This document shows, piece by piece, positions 28,207 through 36,372 of a stretch of DNA of 48,259 nt. The stretch is from JBAUHN01 sp049680295 (lineage in GTDB: Bacteria; Pseudomonadota; Alphaproteobacteria; Rhodobacterales; Rhodobacteraceae). The position numbers and the translations under genes were made by a program. The DNA lies in the NCBI GenBank assembly GCA_049680295.1, contig JBAUHN010000187.1, forward strand, positions 1 through 48,259, written 5' to 3'. Positions within the stretch are counted from its first letter, which is position 1. Each line of letters begins with the position of its first letter. Below the pieces are notes generated by a model. It saw nothing but the letters and a program-made list of their open reading frames with translations. It was not told the DNA's origin and did no database searches.

Positions 28207-28601
28207 AAACGGTTCTTGTGTCTGCGGTTGCACTGATCGACATAGACGGACGGGTGCTGCTGGCCCAACGGCCAGAGGGCAAATCAATGGCGGGCCTGTG
28301 GGAGTTTCCCGGTGGCAAAGTTGAGCCTTTTGAGACCCCCGAAGCCGCTTTAATTCGTGAACTGGAAGAGGAATTAGGCATCAACACATGGGCCTCTTGC
28401 CTCGCGCCATTAGCCTTTGCCAGCCACAGCTATGATGACTTTCACCTGCTGATGCCGCTGTTTGCCTGCCGGAAATGGCAAGGCACACCAATGCCAAAAG
28501 AGAATCAGTCGCTAAAATGGGTGCGCGCTCAATCACTTAAGGATTACCCCATGCCAGCCGCAGATGTGCCGCTAATTCCAATCCTTCGAGATTGGTTATA
28601 G
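28203..28601 (+). CDS. mutT: NUDIX hydrolase, MutT (8-oxo-dGTP diphosphatase) type
   Basis: Removes oxidised nucleotides such as 8-oxo-dGTP before they enter DNA. The 132-residue protein contains the Nudix box GGKVEPFETPEAALIRELEEELG (residues 38-60, Gx5Ex7REUxEExG) and a MutT-like start (VSAVALIDIDGRVLLAQRPEGKSMAGLWEFPGG) and end (LKWVRAQSLKDYPMPAADVPLI). The start is a TTG that overlaps the argJ stop (TTGA), so it is coupled to argJ. A hairpin (28607-28629) follows directly. Some homologues act on other nucleotides, so substrate identity is inferred. Confidence 0.92.
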   Translation: MKTVLVSAVALIDIDGRVLLAQRPEGKSMAGLWEFPGGKVEPFETPEAALIRELEEELGINTWASCLAPLAFASHSYDDFHLLMPLFACRKWQGTPMPKENQSLKWVRAQSLKDYPMPAADVPLIPILRDWL

Positions 28602-28606
28602 GCACC

Positions 28607-28629
28607 AATCCAGCTATTTCGGCTGGATT
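28607..28629 (+). terminator. Hairpin after argJ-mutT
   Basis: AATCCAGC (28607-28614) and GCTGGATT (28622-28629) form a perfect 8-bp stem with a seven-base loop, six bases after the mutT stop. There is no T-run, so it could be a processed 3' end or a Rho-associated structure. Confidence 0.45.
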
Positions 28630-28659
28630 ACGCCGATATTGGCAACAAAGAACACAATT

Positions 28660-28689
28660 TTGACAAATTGTTTATTGCAAAACTGTAAC
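28660..28689 (+). promoter_or_regulatory. Sigma70-type promoter candidate for the 44-residue protein gene
   Basis: A perfect TTGACA (28660-28665) with TGTAAC (28684-28689) after 18 bases, in AT-rich sequence, 45 bases before the small gene. It indicates that this small gene is transcribed on its own rather than from argJ-mutT. Confidence 0.5.
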
Positions 28690-28733
28690 CTTCTACTAAC
28701 CTGAAAGCATGCAGATTCTGGGGAGGGCTCTAC

Positions 28734-28868
28734 ATGCTACGAACAATTACACTTGGCAGCAGTGTGTCTATCCAAGGGATATACGTCAAAGCATTGCCGG
28801 ATGGCCGGATTTCCGTAAAGGTTGATGATACGGTATTTTCAGGAACACCGGTCGCACGCGTTTCCTAA
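28734..28868 (+). CDS. Small conserved-looking protein of 44 residues, function unknown
   Basis: A 44-residue frame from the ATG at 28734 to the TAA at 28866. Support is contextual: GGGGAGGG about seven bases upstream is an excellent ribosome site, a perfect TTGACA lies at 28660, and a strong terminator begins 22 bases after the stop, so it looks like a complete monocistronic unit. The sequence MLRTITLGSSVSIQG... has alternating hydrophobic residues and reads as a small beta-rich protein (LPDGRISVKVDDTVFSG is a likely beta-hairpin). No signal peptide, cysteine or membrane segment is visible. It could be a regulator or structural accessory; I do not know its function. Confidence 0.6.
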   Translation: MLRTITLGSSVSIQGIYVKALPDGRISVKVDDTVFSGTPVARVS

Positions 28869-28890
28869 AATAGGCGCTGGGGTAAACGAC

Positions 28891-28927
28891 AAAAGAGGGG
28901 CTGTTTTTCAACAGCCCCTCTTTTTTT
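28891..28927. terminator. Strong bidirectional intrinsic terminator between the 44-residue gene and infB
   Basis: AGAGGGGCTGTT (28894-28905) pairs perfectly with AACAGCCCCTCT (28910-28921) over a four-base loop, flanked by AAAA on the left and a seven-T run on the right (28921-28927). It terminates the small gene on the plus strand and, read on the minus strand, follows infB with a short T-run, so it closes both convergent units. Confidence 0.92.
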
Positions 28928-28969
28928 GTGTGAAATTCCGACCAGAACGATGCGTCTGGCCGAAATCTA

Positions 28970-31447
28970 TTAGCTCAACGTGCGCGTCACTTCTTCACGC
29001 TCGAAAATCTCGATGACGTCATCGGCACGGATATCGTCGTAGTTTTCAAACGCCATGCCGCATTCCTGACCAGACTGCACTTCGGGCACTTCGTCCTTGA
29101 ACCGCTTGAGGGTCTTCAACGTGCCTTCATGGATTACCACGTTGTCACGCAACAGACGTACACCCGCAGACCGGCGCGCCACACCTTCGGTCACCAGACA
29201 ACCGGCAACCTTGCCGATGCCTGTCACCTTGAACACTTCCTTGATGGTGGCATACCCGATAAAGTTCTCTTTGATCTCATTGCTAAGCAAGCCACTGGCT
29301 GCCGCTTTCACGTCATCAACCAGATCATAGATCACCGAGTAATAGCGAATTTCAACGCCCTTTTGGTTGGCCGTATTGCGCGCAGACGCATTCGCACGGA
29401 CGTTAAAGCCCATGATCGGCGCGCCGGACGCTTCGGCCAGACCCACATCGGTTTCGGTAATCGCGCCAACACCCGAATGCAGAACCCGCACGCGAACCTC
29501 GTCGTTGCCAATCTTTTCCATCGCCTGGACAATCGCCTCGGCAGAACCCTGAACGTCTGCTTTGACCAGGATCGGCAGCTCATTGACGGTCTCATCCGCC
29601 TTGGCATTCGCCATCAGCTGTTCCAGTGTCGTCGCCGCACCAGCCGCGGCCCGCTTGTCTTTGGCGGCTTTTGAACGATATTCCGCAATTTCGCGCGCCT
29701 GTGCCTCGGTGTCGGTGACGTTCAGAACATCGCCCGCTTCCGGCGTGCCGTTCAGGCCCAACACCTCGACAGGCACAGATGGCCCGGCTTCCTTGATGCG
29801 GTCGCCCTGATCGTTGATCAGCGCACGCACCTTGCCGTATTGTTCGCCAACAACAAAGATGTCGCCCTGACGCAATGTACCGGTCTGAATCAGAACGGTT
29901 GCCACCGGACCACGGCCCACATCAAGCTGCGCTTCGATCACGGCACCTTGGGCGGCGCGGTTTGGATTGGCTTTCAGTTCCAGAATCTCGGCCTGAAGCG
30001 CAATCGCCTCCAGCAATTCATCCAGACCCTGACCGGTGATGGCCGACACTTCGACGTCTTGCACCTCGCCAGACATCTTTTCGACAATCACCTCATGCTG
30101 CAACAAATCCGTCCGCACCTTGTCGGGATCAGCGGCAGGCCGGTCAATCTTGTTGATCGCAACGATCATCGGCACTTTGGCCGCTTTCGCATGCGCAATC
30201 GCCTCGATCGTCTGTGGCATTACAGCGTCATCCGCCGCAACCACCAGAACCACAATATCCGTCACCTGAGCACCGCGCGACCGCATCGACGTAAACGCGG
30301 CGTGGCCCGGAGTATCAAGGAACGAAAGCACCTGACCGCTATCGGTGGTCACCTGATAGGCGCCGATATGCTGCGTGATTCCACCAGCCTCGCCAGCCAC
30401 AACTTTCGCATTACGGATCGCATCCAGCAGCGAAGTCTTACCGTGGTCAACGTGGCCCATGATAGTGATCACAGGAGGGCGCGAAACCAGATCTTTTTCG
30501 TCATCTTCAATCTCTTTGATGACATCCTCAACGTCCGAATCTGACACACGCACAACCTTGTGGCCGAACTCTTCGATGATCAGTTCGGCAGTATCTGCGT
30601 CAATTGTTTCGTTCTGGGTCAGCATCAGGTCCATATTCATCAACGCTTTGACGACATCGCCAACACGCTCGGCCATACGGTTAGCCAGTTCAGAGACGAC
30701 AATCGCCTCGGGCAATTGCACATCACGGACAACCTTTTCACGCTCAACTGTGCCGCCCAGCGCCTTAAGGCGTGCGCGTTCCTGTTTGCGCTTCATCTGC
30801 GCCATAGACCGTTGCCGCCCGCCTTCGCCACCAGACAAAGCCTGGTTCAACGTCAGCTTGCCAGAGCGACGACTGTCGTCATTGCCCTTGTTGCGCTTGT
30901 TGGTCTGTTCACGGTCGCGGTCATTTTTGCGCGGCTCGGCAGCGGCCAGTGGTTTGTTGGCAGCAGGCCGGGACACGGCAGGTTCTGCGGCAGGGGCGGC
31001 GGCAGCCACTGCGGCGGCTTCGGCCTCATTCTTGCGGCGCAGATCTTCTTCGGCTTTCGCCTTCAGGCTCTCTTCGCGCTCGCGCTCTTCGGCTTCTTTT
31101 GCCTCGATTTCCGCACGCCGGCGCTCGCGATCTTCGGCACGCGCTTTTTCTTCCGCCTCGCGTGCAGCCGCTTCTTCGACCTCACGAGATTTCGCGGCTT
31201 GCACAGCCTTCAGACGACGTTCCATTTCGGCATCCGAAATGCCACCCGGACGCCGCTTTGGATCGCCCAAAGGCGCCTTGCTGGGCGCACCGGGTTTTGC
31301 AACATCCGCTTTGGGCACCACAACGCGCTTACGCTTGGTCTCCACCACGACGTTTTTGGTCCGTCCGTGGCTGAAACTCTGTTTCACATTGCCAGGACGT
31401 GCGCCACCGCGCAGACCCAATGTTTTCTTGCCGTCAGTATCGCTCAT
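28970..31447 (-). CDS. infB: Translation initiation factor IF-2
   Basis: GTPase that brings fMet-tRNA to the 30S subunit and promotes subunit joining. The 825-residue protein has a long N-terminal region: a basic start, then a charged, probably helical stretch rich in Arg, Glu and Ala (about 65-150), an Ala/Pro linker and a second basic segment (about 160-230). The conserved core follows, with G1 GHVDHGKTS (about 329-337), G2 near GGITQHIGAY, G3 DTPGHAAF and G4 NKIDRP, then the C-terminal domains ending EIFEREEVTRTLS. Length lies in the normal alphaproteobacterial range. It is the last gene of rimP-nusA-ylxR-infB, nine bases after ylxR, and is followed by a strong terminator. Confidence 0.98.
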   Translation of the reverse strand: MSDTDGKKTLGLRGGARPGNVKQSFSHGRTKNVVVETKRKRVVVPKADVAKPGAPSKAPLGDPKRRPGGISDAEMERRLKAVQAAKSREVEEAAAREAEEKARAEDRERRRAEIEAKEAEEREREESLKAKAEEDLRRKNEAEAAAVAAAAPAAEPAVSRPAANKPLAAAEPRKNDRDREQTNKRNKGNDDSRRSGKLTLNQALSGGEGGRQRSMAQMKRKQERARLKALGGTVEREKVVRDVQLPEAIVVSELANRMAERVGDVVKALMNMDLMLTQNETIDADTAELIIEEFGHKVVRVSDSDVEDVIKEIEDDEKDLVSRPPVITIMGHVDHGKTSLLDAIRNAKVVAGEAGGITQHIGAYQVTTDSGQVLSFLDTPGHAAFTSMRSRGAQVTDIVVLVVAADDAVMPQTIEAIAHAKAAKVPMIVAINKIDRPAADPDKVRTDLLQHEVIVEKMSGEVQDVEVSAITGQGLDELLEAIALQAEILELKANPNRAAQGAVIEAQLDVGRGPVATVLIQTGTLRQGDIFVVGEQYGKVRALINDQGDRIKEAGPSVPVEVLGLNGTPEAGDVLNVTDTEAQAREIAEYRSKAAKDKRAAAGAATTLEQLMANAKADETVNELPILVKADVQGSAEAIVQAMEKIGNDEVRVRVLHSGVGAITETDVGLAEASGAPIMGFNVRANASARNTANQKGVEIRYYSVIYDLVDDVKAAASGLLSNEIKENFIGYATIKEVFKVTGIGKVAGCLVTEGVARRSAGVRLLRDNVVIHEGTLKTLKRFKDEVPEVQSGQECGMAFENYDDIRADDVIEIFEREEVTRTLS

Positions 31448-31456
31448 GTAGCTCGT

Positions 31457-32086
31457 CTATCCTTTCGAGTGGCCGTTGCCACCCTCGTTTACGCGCACGC
31501 CTTTAAGTCTTTGGGCTTCCTCTACAACACGTTGCGTGAGTCCACCAGAGGCGAGCGCCCCATGTATCACAGTTTGGCGACCGAATGCCAAACCCAATTC
31601 ATCTGCCGTCAGCCAACCGATATACGTGCCAAAGTGCGGCGTGCTGAGTTTCGTTTTCCCGCGACCCGATCCGTCGCTGGCCTGAATAAGCACTTCGGCC
31701 TCTTCTTGTTGCAGCCAGCTTTTGACCTTTTCGTATCCGGCCACCGCGCGCCCGGCCTTGCGTTGCAGTGAAATAAGATCGACCACACGCCGCGCCAATT
31801 GTTTTTCAACCTCATACCTAAGCCCATCGGGCACCTGCACCGGTTGTTTTGCAGCGCGGGCAAACAGGCCCTTTTTCACCGCCAGATCAAGCGCCGCGTG
31901 ATCCGCTGCCACATAAATCCCACGCCCCGGCAATTTACCCAGAATATCCGGGAAAATCTGCGCATCCGGCCCGACAACAAAGCGCACCAACCCATATTTG
32001 GGCTGCACGTCGCCCGTGGCGATGCACTTGCGATCGGGACCATCTGTGTGGTCTTTTGTGACGCCTCCGCGACCCATCTGGCTCAC
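31457..32086 (-). CDS. ylxR: YlxR (DUF448) RNA-binding protein fused to an L7Ae/L30e-like domain
   Basis: A 209-residue protein found in the nusA-infB operon. The N-terminal half (about 17-90) is the YlxR domain, with RKCIATGDVQPKYGLVRFVVGPD and PGRGIYVAADHAALDLAVKKGLFARA; the C-terminal half (about 95-195) resembles the ribosomal L7Ae/L30e fold (LISLQRKAGRAVAGYEKV, VLIQASDGSGRGKTKL). Both are RNA-binding folds, and the fusion is usual in alphaproteobacteria. A role in RNase P or ribosome-related RNA binding has been proposed for YlxR in other bacteria. GTG at 32086 is taken as start; an in-frame ATG at 32077 would give 206 residues and matches family starts as well. Confidence 0.85.
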   Translation of the reverse strand: MSQMGRGGVTKDHTDGPDRKCIATGDVQPKYGLVRFVVGPDAQIFPDILGKLPGRGIYVAADHAALDLAVKKGLFARAAKQPVQVPDGLRYEVEKQLARRVVDLISLQRKAGRAVAGYEKVKSWLQQEEAEVLIQASDGSGRGKTKLSTPHFGTYIGWLTADELGLAFGRQTVIHGALASGGLTQRVVEEAQRLKGVRVNEGGNGHSKG

Positions 32087-32100
32087 CCCGAGACCTGAGA

Positions 32101-33720
32101 TCAGGCCTCGGTCTCCTCGGTCAGGTCGTCGTCTTCACCTTCGGGTTCATCGGTCTCAAGATCCGCCGGATCAACCCAGCCCAATTGAACACGCGCCGTC
32201 ATAATCAGGGTTTGCGCCTCTTCCAGCGACATATCAAACGGTTCCAGCACACCGTCATCTTTGGTCCGCTCACCGTTGGTGATGGTCCAGCCACCGGCCA
32301 GCTCCCAATCCGCGCAGGTTGCGAAATCTTCAAGGGTTTTGACATCGTCCTTGGCCAATGCCTCTATCATTTGGGGTGTCAGACCCTCAAATTCAACCAG
32401 GCTATCCTCAACACCCAAGGCGCGCGCGGCATCAAGTGCAGCCTTATTCTGCGCCTCCAGCACGTCGCGGGCACGGGCTTGCAATTCGCCAGCGGTGTCT
32501 TCGTCAACACCATCAATGACCAGCAATTCGCCAACCTCGACGTATGCTACCTCTTCAAGGTTGGTGAAACCTTCGGACACCAGCAATTGCGCGAAGAATT
32601 CGTCCAGATCAAGAGTGTCCATGAACAGTTTGGTGCGCAGCTCAAACTCGGCCTGACGGCGCGCGCTTTCTTGTTCCTCGGTCATGATGTCGATGTCCAG
32701 ACCGGTCAGCTGGCTGGCCAGACGCACGTTTTGACCGCGACGGCCAATGGCCAGGCTCAACTGTTCTTCGGGCACCACAACTTCGATCTTGCCGGCCTCT
32801 TCGTCCAGAACAACTTTGGACACTTCGGCAGGCTGCAAAGCATTCACAAGGAACGTCGGCTGATCGTCATTCCATGGAATGATGTCGATCTTTTCGCCCT
32901 GAAGCTCGTTCACAACGGCCTGAACACGTGACCCACGCATACCAACGCAAGCACCCACAGGGTCGATCGAGTTATCATAGCTGATCACAGCGATCTTGGC
33001 GCGGCTGCCGGGATCACGGGCAACGGCCTTAATCTCGATGATACCGTCATAAATTTCCGGCACTTCCATCTTGAACAATTCGGCCATGAATTCCGGCGCT
33101 GTGCGGCTCAGGAAAATCTGAGGACCACGCTGTTCGCGGCGCACGTCCTTGATATAGACCCGGATACGGTCATTCGGGCGATAAGATTCGCGGCCAATCT
33201 TCTCATTGCGGCGCAAAATTGCTTCGCCCGCACCGACATCGACGATGACATTGCCGTATTCTTCGCGTTTGACCAAACCATTGATAATGGTGCCGGCGCG
33301 GTCTTTGAATTCCTCAAACTGACGGTCACGCTCGGCTTCGCGGACCTTTTGCAAGATCACTTGCTTGGCGGATTGCGCTGCAATCCGGCCCATCTCAACC
33401 GGGGGCACTTCTTCGACAAAGGTCTGTCCGATCTCGGGGTTTTCCATGTATTGCTTGGCCTGCTCGACCGTGAATTCGGCCTGATAGTTCTCAAGCTCTT
33501 CCTCAGCGACAACAGTGCGCACACGGGTAAAGGTCGCACGACCTGTTTTCCGGTCAATACTGACCCGGATGTCCATTTCCGCGCCATAGCGGGATTTTGC
33601 AGCCCGCGCGAGCGATTCTTCCATCGCTTCGATGACCAGCACAGGGTCGATCATCTTTTCGCGCGCAACCGCCTCGGCGGTTTGCAACAGCTCAAGCTGG
33701 TTTGCAGATGTAATGGCCAT
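32101..33720 (-). CDS. nusA: Transcription termination/antitermination protein NusA
   Basis: RNA polymerase-bound factor for pausing, termination and antitermination. In the 539-residue protein an N-terminal RNAP-binding domain (about 1-125), an S1 domain (about 130-200, with VKREEYGNVIVDVGAGEAIL), two KH domains (about 200-350, with VGACVGMRGSRVQAVV and SLAIGRRGQNVRLASQL) and helix-hairpin-helix acidic repeats (about 360-500) are recognisable. The tail is acidic (EPEGEDDDLTEETEA). Its ATG shares a base with the rimP stop (TAATG). It may influence its own leader: a hairpin with a U-tract lies just upstream of rimP. Confidence 0.97.
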   Translation of the reverse strand: MAITSANQLELLQTAEAVAREKMIDPVLVIEAMEESLARAAKSRYGAEMDIRVSIDRKTGRATFTRVRTVVAEEELENYQAEFTVEQAKQYMENPEIGQTFVEEVPPVEMGRIAAQSAKQVILQKVREAERDRQFEEFKDRAGTIINGLVKREEYGNVIVDVGAGEAILRRNEKIGRESYRPNDRIRVYIKDVRREQRGPQIFLSRTAPEFMAELFKMEVPEIYDGIIEIKAVARDPGSRAKIAVISYDNSIDPVGACVGMRGSRVQAVVNELQGEKIDIIPWNDDQPTFLVNALQPAEVSKVVLDEEAGKIEVVVPEEQLSLAIGRRGQNVRLASQLTGLDIDIMTEEQESARRQAEFELRTKLFMDTLDLDEFFAQLLVSEGFTNLEEVAYVEVGELLVIDGVDEDTAGELQARARDVLEAQNKAALDAARALGVEDSLVEFEGLTPQMIEALAKDDVKTLEDFATCADWELAGGWTITNGERTKDDGVLEPFDMSLEEAQTLIMTARVQLGWVDPADLETDEPEGEDDDLTEETEA

Positions 33721-34322
33721 TAGGTGTCTCCCTCATCGGACGTTTTATTGATCGCCTCTGTGGGCGTCTCATCAGAAATTTCATCGAAATCAGTTTCATT
33801 CAGCGCGCCCGACGCTTTGCGCTGGCGCAACATTTCCTTGATCAGGTCATCGGTCAGCACCAGCTTTGCGTCGCTCAGCCAATCGAATTTCAGACCGATA
33901 GTACCTTCATCCAGATTGATCAGAACCTCATCGCCTTCTATGCCCGCCAATGCGCCCTTAAAACGGCGGCGGCCATCAATCAGTTCGGTGGTCTCAATCT
34001 TGGCCTCATAGCCTTCGAACATCTCAAAGTCTTTGAGCCGGGTCAGGGGTCGGTCGATCCCGGGGCTGGACACTTCTAGTGTATAAGCCTCGACAATCGG
34101 GTCCTCGACATCCAGAACCGCACTGACGGCCAGACTGATCTTGGCGCAATCATCAACCTCAATGCCGCCCTGCGGTTTGTCGGCCATGATCTGCAAAATG
34201 CTTTCCTTGCCCGACATCAGCCGCACGCGCACCAGCTCATACCCCAGATCCTCGATCGCGGGGGTGATAATCTCGGCCATACGCCGGTCAATGGCTGCTT
34301 TTGCAATCAGATCGTTGTTCAT
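33720..34322 (-). CDS. rimP: Ribosome maturation factor RimP
   Basis: Needed for 30S subunit maturation. ATG at 34322 is preferred (MNNDLIAKAAIDRRM, 200 residues, weak GGA just upstream); a start at 34331 is possible, while the longer frame to 34469 would run through an intrinsic-terminator hairpin and add unrelated residues. The N-terminal domain (about 10-90) has ITPAIEDLGYELVRVRL and CAKISLAVSAVLDVEDPI, and the motif LEVSSPGIDRPLTRLKDFEMFEGY (about 100-123) is the family signature; the C-terminal SH3-like domain follows. The tail after 175 is acidic and low-complexity. It is the first gene of rimP-nusA-ylxR-infB. Confidence 0.92.
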   Translation of the reverse strand: MNNDLIAKAAIDRRMAEIITPAIEDLGYELVRVRLMSGKESILQIMADKPQGGIEVDDCAKISLAVSAVLDVEDPIVEAYTLEVSSPGIDRPLTRLKDFEMFEGYEAKIETTELIDGRRRFKGALAGIEGDEVLINLDEGTIGLKFDWLSDAKLVLTDDLIKEMLRQRKASGALNETDFDEISDETPTEAINKTSDEGDT

Positions 34323-34338
34323 GGTTTCCATCAGGCAC

Positions 34339-34362
34339 AAAAAAACGGGCGCGCGGCCCGTT
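34339..34362 (-). terminator. Intrinsic terminator or attenuator just upstream of rimP
   Basis: Read on the minus strand, AACGGGC (34362-34356), a five-base loop CGCGC and GCCCGTT (34350-34344) form a perfect 7-bp stem followed by a run of Ts (34345-34339), ending 16 bases before the rimP ATG. A promoter-like sequence lies upstream at 34417-34445, so the hairpin is inside the rimP leader and may attenuate the operon. It could instead simply end the preceding gene. Confidence 0.8.
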
Positions 34363-34416
34363 ACAATTTTCGGTGGAGCGTTTGGTTTGGACCCGAACAC
34401 GCCGCTGTTAAGCAGG

Positions 34417-34445
34417 GATATAGGCCCGGATCGCGGGAACTGCAA
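34417..34445 (-). promoter_or_regulatory. Sigma70-type promoter candidate for rimP-nusA-ylxR-infB
   Basis: On the minus strand TTGCAG (34445-34440), a 17-base spacer and TATATC (34422-34417) lie just after the stop of the substrate-binding gene. Transcription would start near 34410 and produce a leader of about 48 bases before the hairpin at 34344-34362. Confidence 0.45.
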
Positions 34446-34456
34446 CCCCTGATCGT

Positions 34457-35353
34457 TTACGCCATCCACCAGCGTTCTGCTGCACGCAGATTGTCAAAGG
34501 GCCGCTGCGCGCCGACGGCGTTCGGCACTGCGATGTTATCGGAAACACCCTGGGCCACCGATTTGGCGCTGGGCAGCATGATGATCTCTGGCACACCGTG
34601 CAAAGCGGCGGGGTCGCTGACCTCGGCTGCGTCCACATAGCCGCAACACAATGCCTCAACCCTTACGGACATGGCGGGCACCGACGCCAGTTCAATCTGA
34701 TCGAACCACCCGGCCGTGCCGTCTTTCCAATGCGATGCCACCCTTGCGCCCAAAAACTGTTGCCCCGGCTGAAAGTGTTGCACCCGGTAAAGACCGGTAC
34801 CGATGCCCTGCGTCATCGCCGCATCCATGTGGTCTGCGGGGTAAATCACAAACTCCGGGCCGGATAACCTATACGCAAAATCCGTGTCTGCCTCGGCCAG
34901 TGTGATCTGGACACGGTGGGGATTGATCGCCTTAACCTGCACCACATTACGTAACGCGTTGTCTCTGTGCAGCGCCAATGATGCCACAACATCTTGCGCG
35001 CAAAACGCGACCCCGTTGTGAAATGTCACACCGGGGCGCAGGTCAAACGTCCAGTCCTGCGCATCTGCGCTGCCATGCCAGCCAGTTGCCAATTCGCCAC
35101 GCAATATCCCATCGGCAGAGACCTCGGTCAGCGTGTCAAAAACCGCGCCTTGCATCGCCATCTGCATAAACAGACCCTGCGGCACGTGCGCATCCCAATG
35201 GTCGGACCGCGCCGCACCAGACACCGCCACCCGCAACCGCCCGCCCCGTTTAGGCGCAGCCAAAGCCGGCACACCCGTCGCCGCAAACAACGCCGCAGCA
35301 GCACCCGACGTAAACAGCGCACGGCGGTCCATTTGTTTGCTGTCACGGGTCAT
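34457..35353 (-). CDS. Short substrate-binding protein of the peptide/nickel (SBP_bac_5) family
   Basis: 298 residues, where full-length family members have about 500. A twin-arginine type signal (DRRALFTSGAAAALFAATGVPALAA, residues 9-33) is followed by a recognisable lobe I (PKRGGRLRVAVSG, VFDTLTEVSADGILRGELATGW, LRPGVTFHNGVAFCAQDVVAS and GTGLYRVQHFQPG). The segment after this, PNAVGAQRPFDNLRAAERWWMA, looks like the C-terminal part of the family with much of lobe II missing. No permease or ATPase gene is adjacent. Its ATG overlaps the pip stop by four bases. It may be a deleted transporter component or a shortened clade-specific form; the frame is intact and translatable. Confidence 0.7.
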   Translation of the reverse strand: MTRDSKQMDRRALFTSGAAAALFAATGVPALAAPKRGGRLRVAVSGAARSDHWDAHVPQGLFMQMAMQGAVFDTLTEVSADGILRGELATGWHGSADAQDWTFDLRPGVTFHNGVAFCAQDVVASLALHRDNALRNVVQVKAINPHRVQITLAEADTDFAYRLSGPEFVIYPADHMDAAMTQGIGTGLYRVQHFQPGQQFLGARVASHWKDGTAGWFDQIELASVPAMSVRVEALCCGYVDAAEVSDPAALHGVPEIIMLPSAKSVAQGVSDNIAVPNAVGAQRPFDNLRAAERWWMA

Positions 35354-36324
35354 TTCAGCGCACCAATCCGGTCCATGGTTCGCACCAGTTCCGCGCTGAT
35401 CCCCGGTTCAGACATGGCATGTCCTGCGTTGCGGACCATCTTCAGCTCGGACCCCGGCCAGACTTGCGCAATTGCATAGGCACTTTCAGGCGGGCAAATC
35501 ATGTCATAGCGCCCTTGAACAATGGTCCCCGGAATATGCGCGATCCGGTCCATCTGCGCCAAAATCTGCCCGTCAAATTCCAGAAAGCCCGCATGGGTGA
35601 AATAGTGATTCTCCAACCGCGCAAACGCACGGGCGTAATGTCCGTGGCTTTCACCTGATGCGCCCGACGAATGGATCGAGGCAAGCGTATTTTCCCACGC
35701 CGACCATGCGCGCGCATATTGTTTTTCAATAGCCAGATCGCCGGAAAACAACCGCCGTTGGTAGGCGCCGATCAAATCGCCCTGTTCATCTGTTGGAATC
35801 AGCTTTGTGAACCGCTCCCAGACCTCGGGCCAGAATTTGCCCGCGCCGCCGCCATAAAACCAATCCAGCTCTTTTTGGGTCATCAAAAAGACGCCGCGCA
35901 GCACAATGTTCAACGCCCGTTCTGGATGCGCCTGAGCGTATATCAATGCCAGCGTAGCGCCCCAGCTGCCGCCAAAAACCACCCATTGCGCAATGCCCAA
36001 AGTGGTGCGGATCAGCTCAATATCATCGACCAGGTGCCACGTCGTGTTGTCAGTGACCGACGCATGTGGCGTAGACCGCCCACACCCACGCTGATCAAAC
36101 AGGATCACCCGGAAAATAGCGGGATCAAAATAGCGCCGCATCGCCGGGCTGCAGCCGCCACCGGGCCCGCCATGCAGAACCACAACCGGCACCCCATTGG
36201 GGTTGCCGCATTGTTCAACATAGACGCTGTGCCCCTGCCCAACATCCAGCATCCGCTGATCAAACGGTTCGATCGGCGGATACAGAAATTGAACTGCACG
36301 CTTTTGGTCCGAGAATTTGTCCAT
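35350..36324 (-). CDS. pip: Proline iminopeptidase
   Basis: An alpha/beta-hydrolase of family S33 that removes N-terminal proline from peptides in the cytoplasm. In the 324-residue protein the oxyanion segment is HGGPGGGCSPAMRRYFDP, the nucleophile Ser is in GGSWGATLALIYAQAHPE, and the C-terminal part supplies the Asp (GRYDMICPP) and His (RNAGHAMSEP). FDQRGCGRSTPHA and FYGGGAGKFWPEVW are typical of the long-lid form. Length is normal (about 315-320). It overlaps the downstream substrate-binding gene by four bases and diverges from ubiG. Confidence 0.95.
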   Translation of the reverse strand: MDKFSDQKRAVQFLYPPIEPFDQRMLDVGQGHSVYVEQCGNPNGVPVVVLHGGPGGGCSPAMRRYFDPAIFRVILFDQRGCGRSTPHASVTDNTTWHLVDDIELIRTTLGIAQWVVFGGSWGATLALIYAQAHPERALNIVLRGVFLMTQKELDWFYGGGAGKFWPEVWERFTKLIPTDEQGDLIGAYQRRLFSGDLAIEKQYARAWSAWENTLASIHSSGASGESHGHYARAFARLENHYFTHAGFLEFDGQILAQMDRIAHIPGTIVQGRYDMICPPESAYAIAQVWPGSELKMVRNAGHAMSEPGISAELVRTMDRIGALK

Positions 36325-36372
36325 TACTGACCTTTATAGTCCCGCATTGTAAAAAAGCACATGGAGACCAGA

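Noticed and set aside
30375..31771. Long plus-strand frames opposite infB and ylxR (about 358 and 403 codons)
   Set aside because: They are mirror frames of infB's charged, Ala/Glu/Arg-rich N-terminus, giving Ser- or Phe-rich low-complexity products without any motif.
34323..34469. An N-terminal extension of RimP to 34469
   Set aside because: It runs through an intrinsic terminator hairpin, overlaps the end of the substrate-binding gene and does not resemble RimP.
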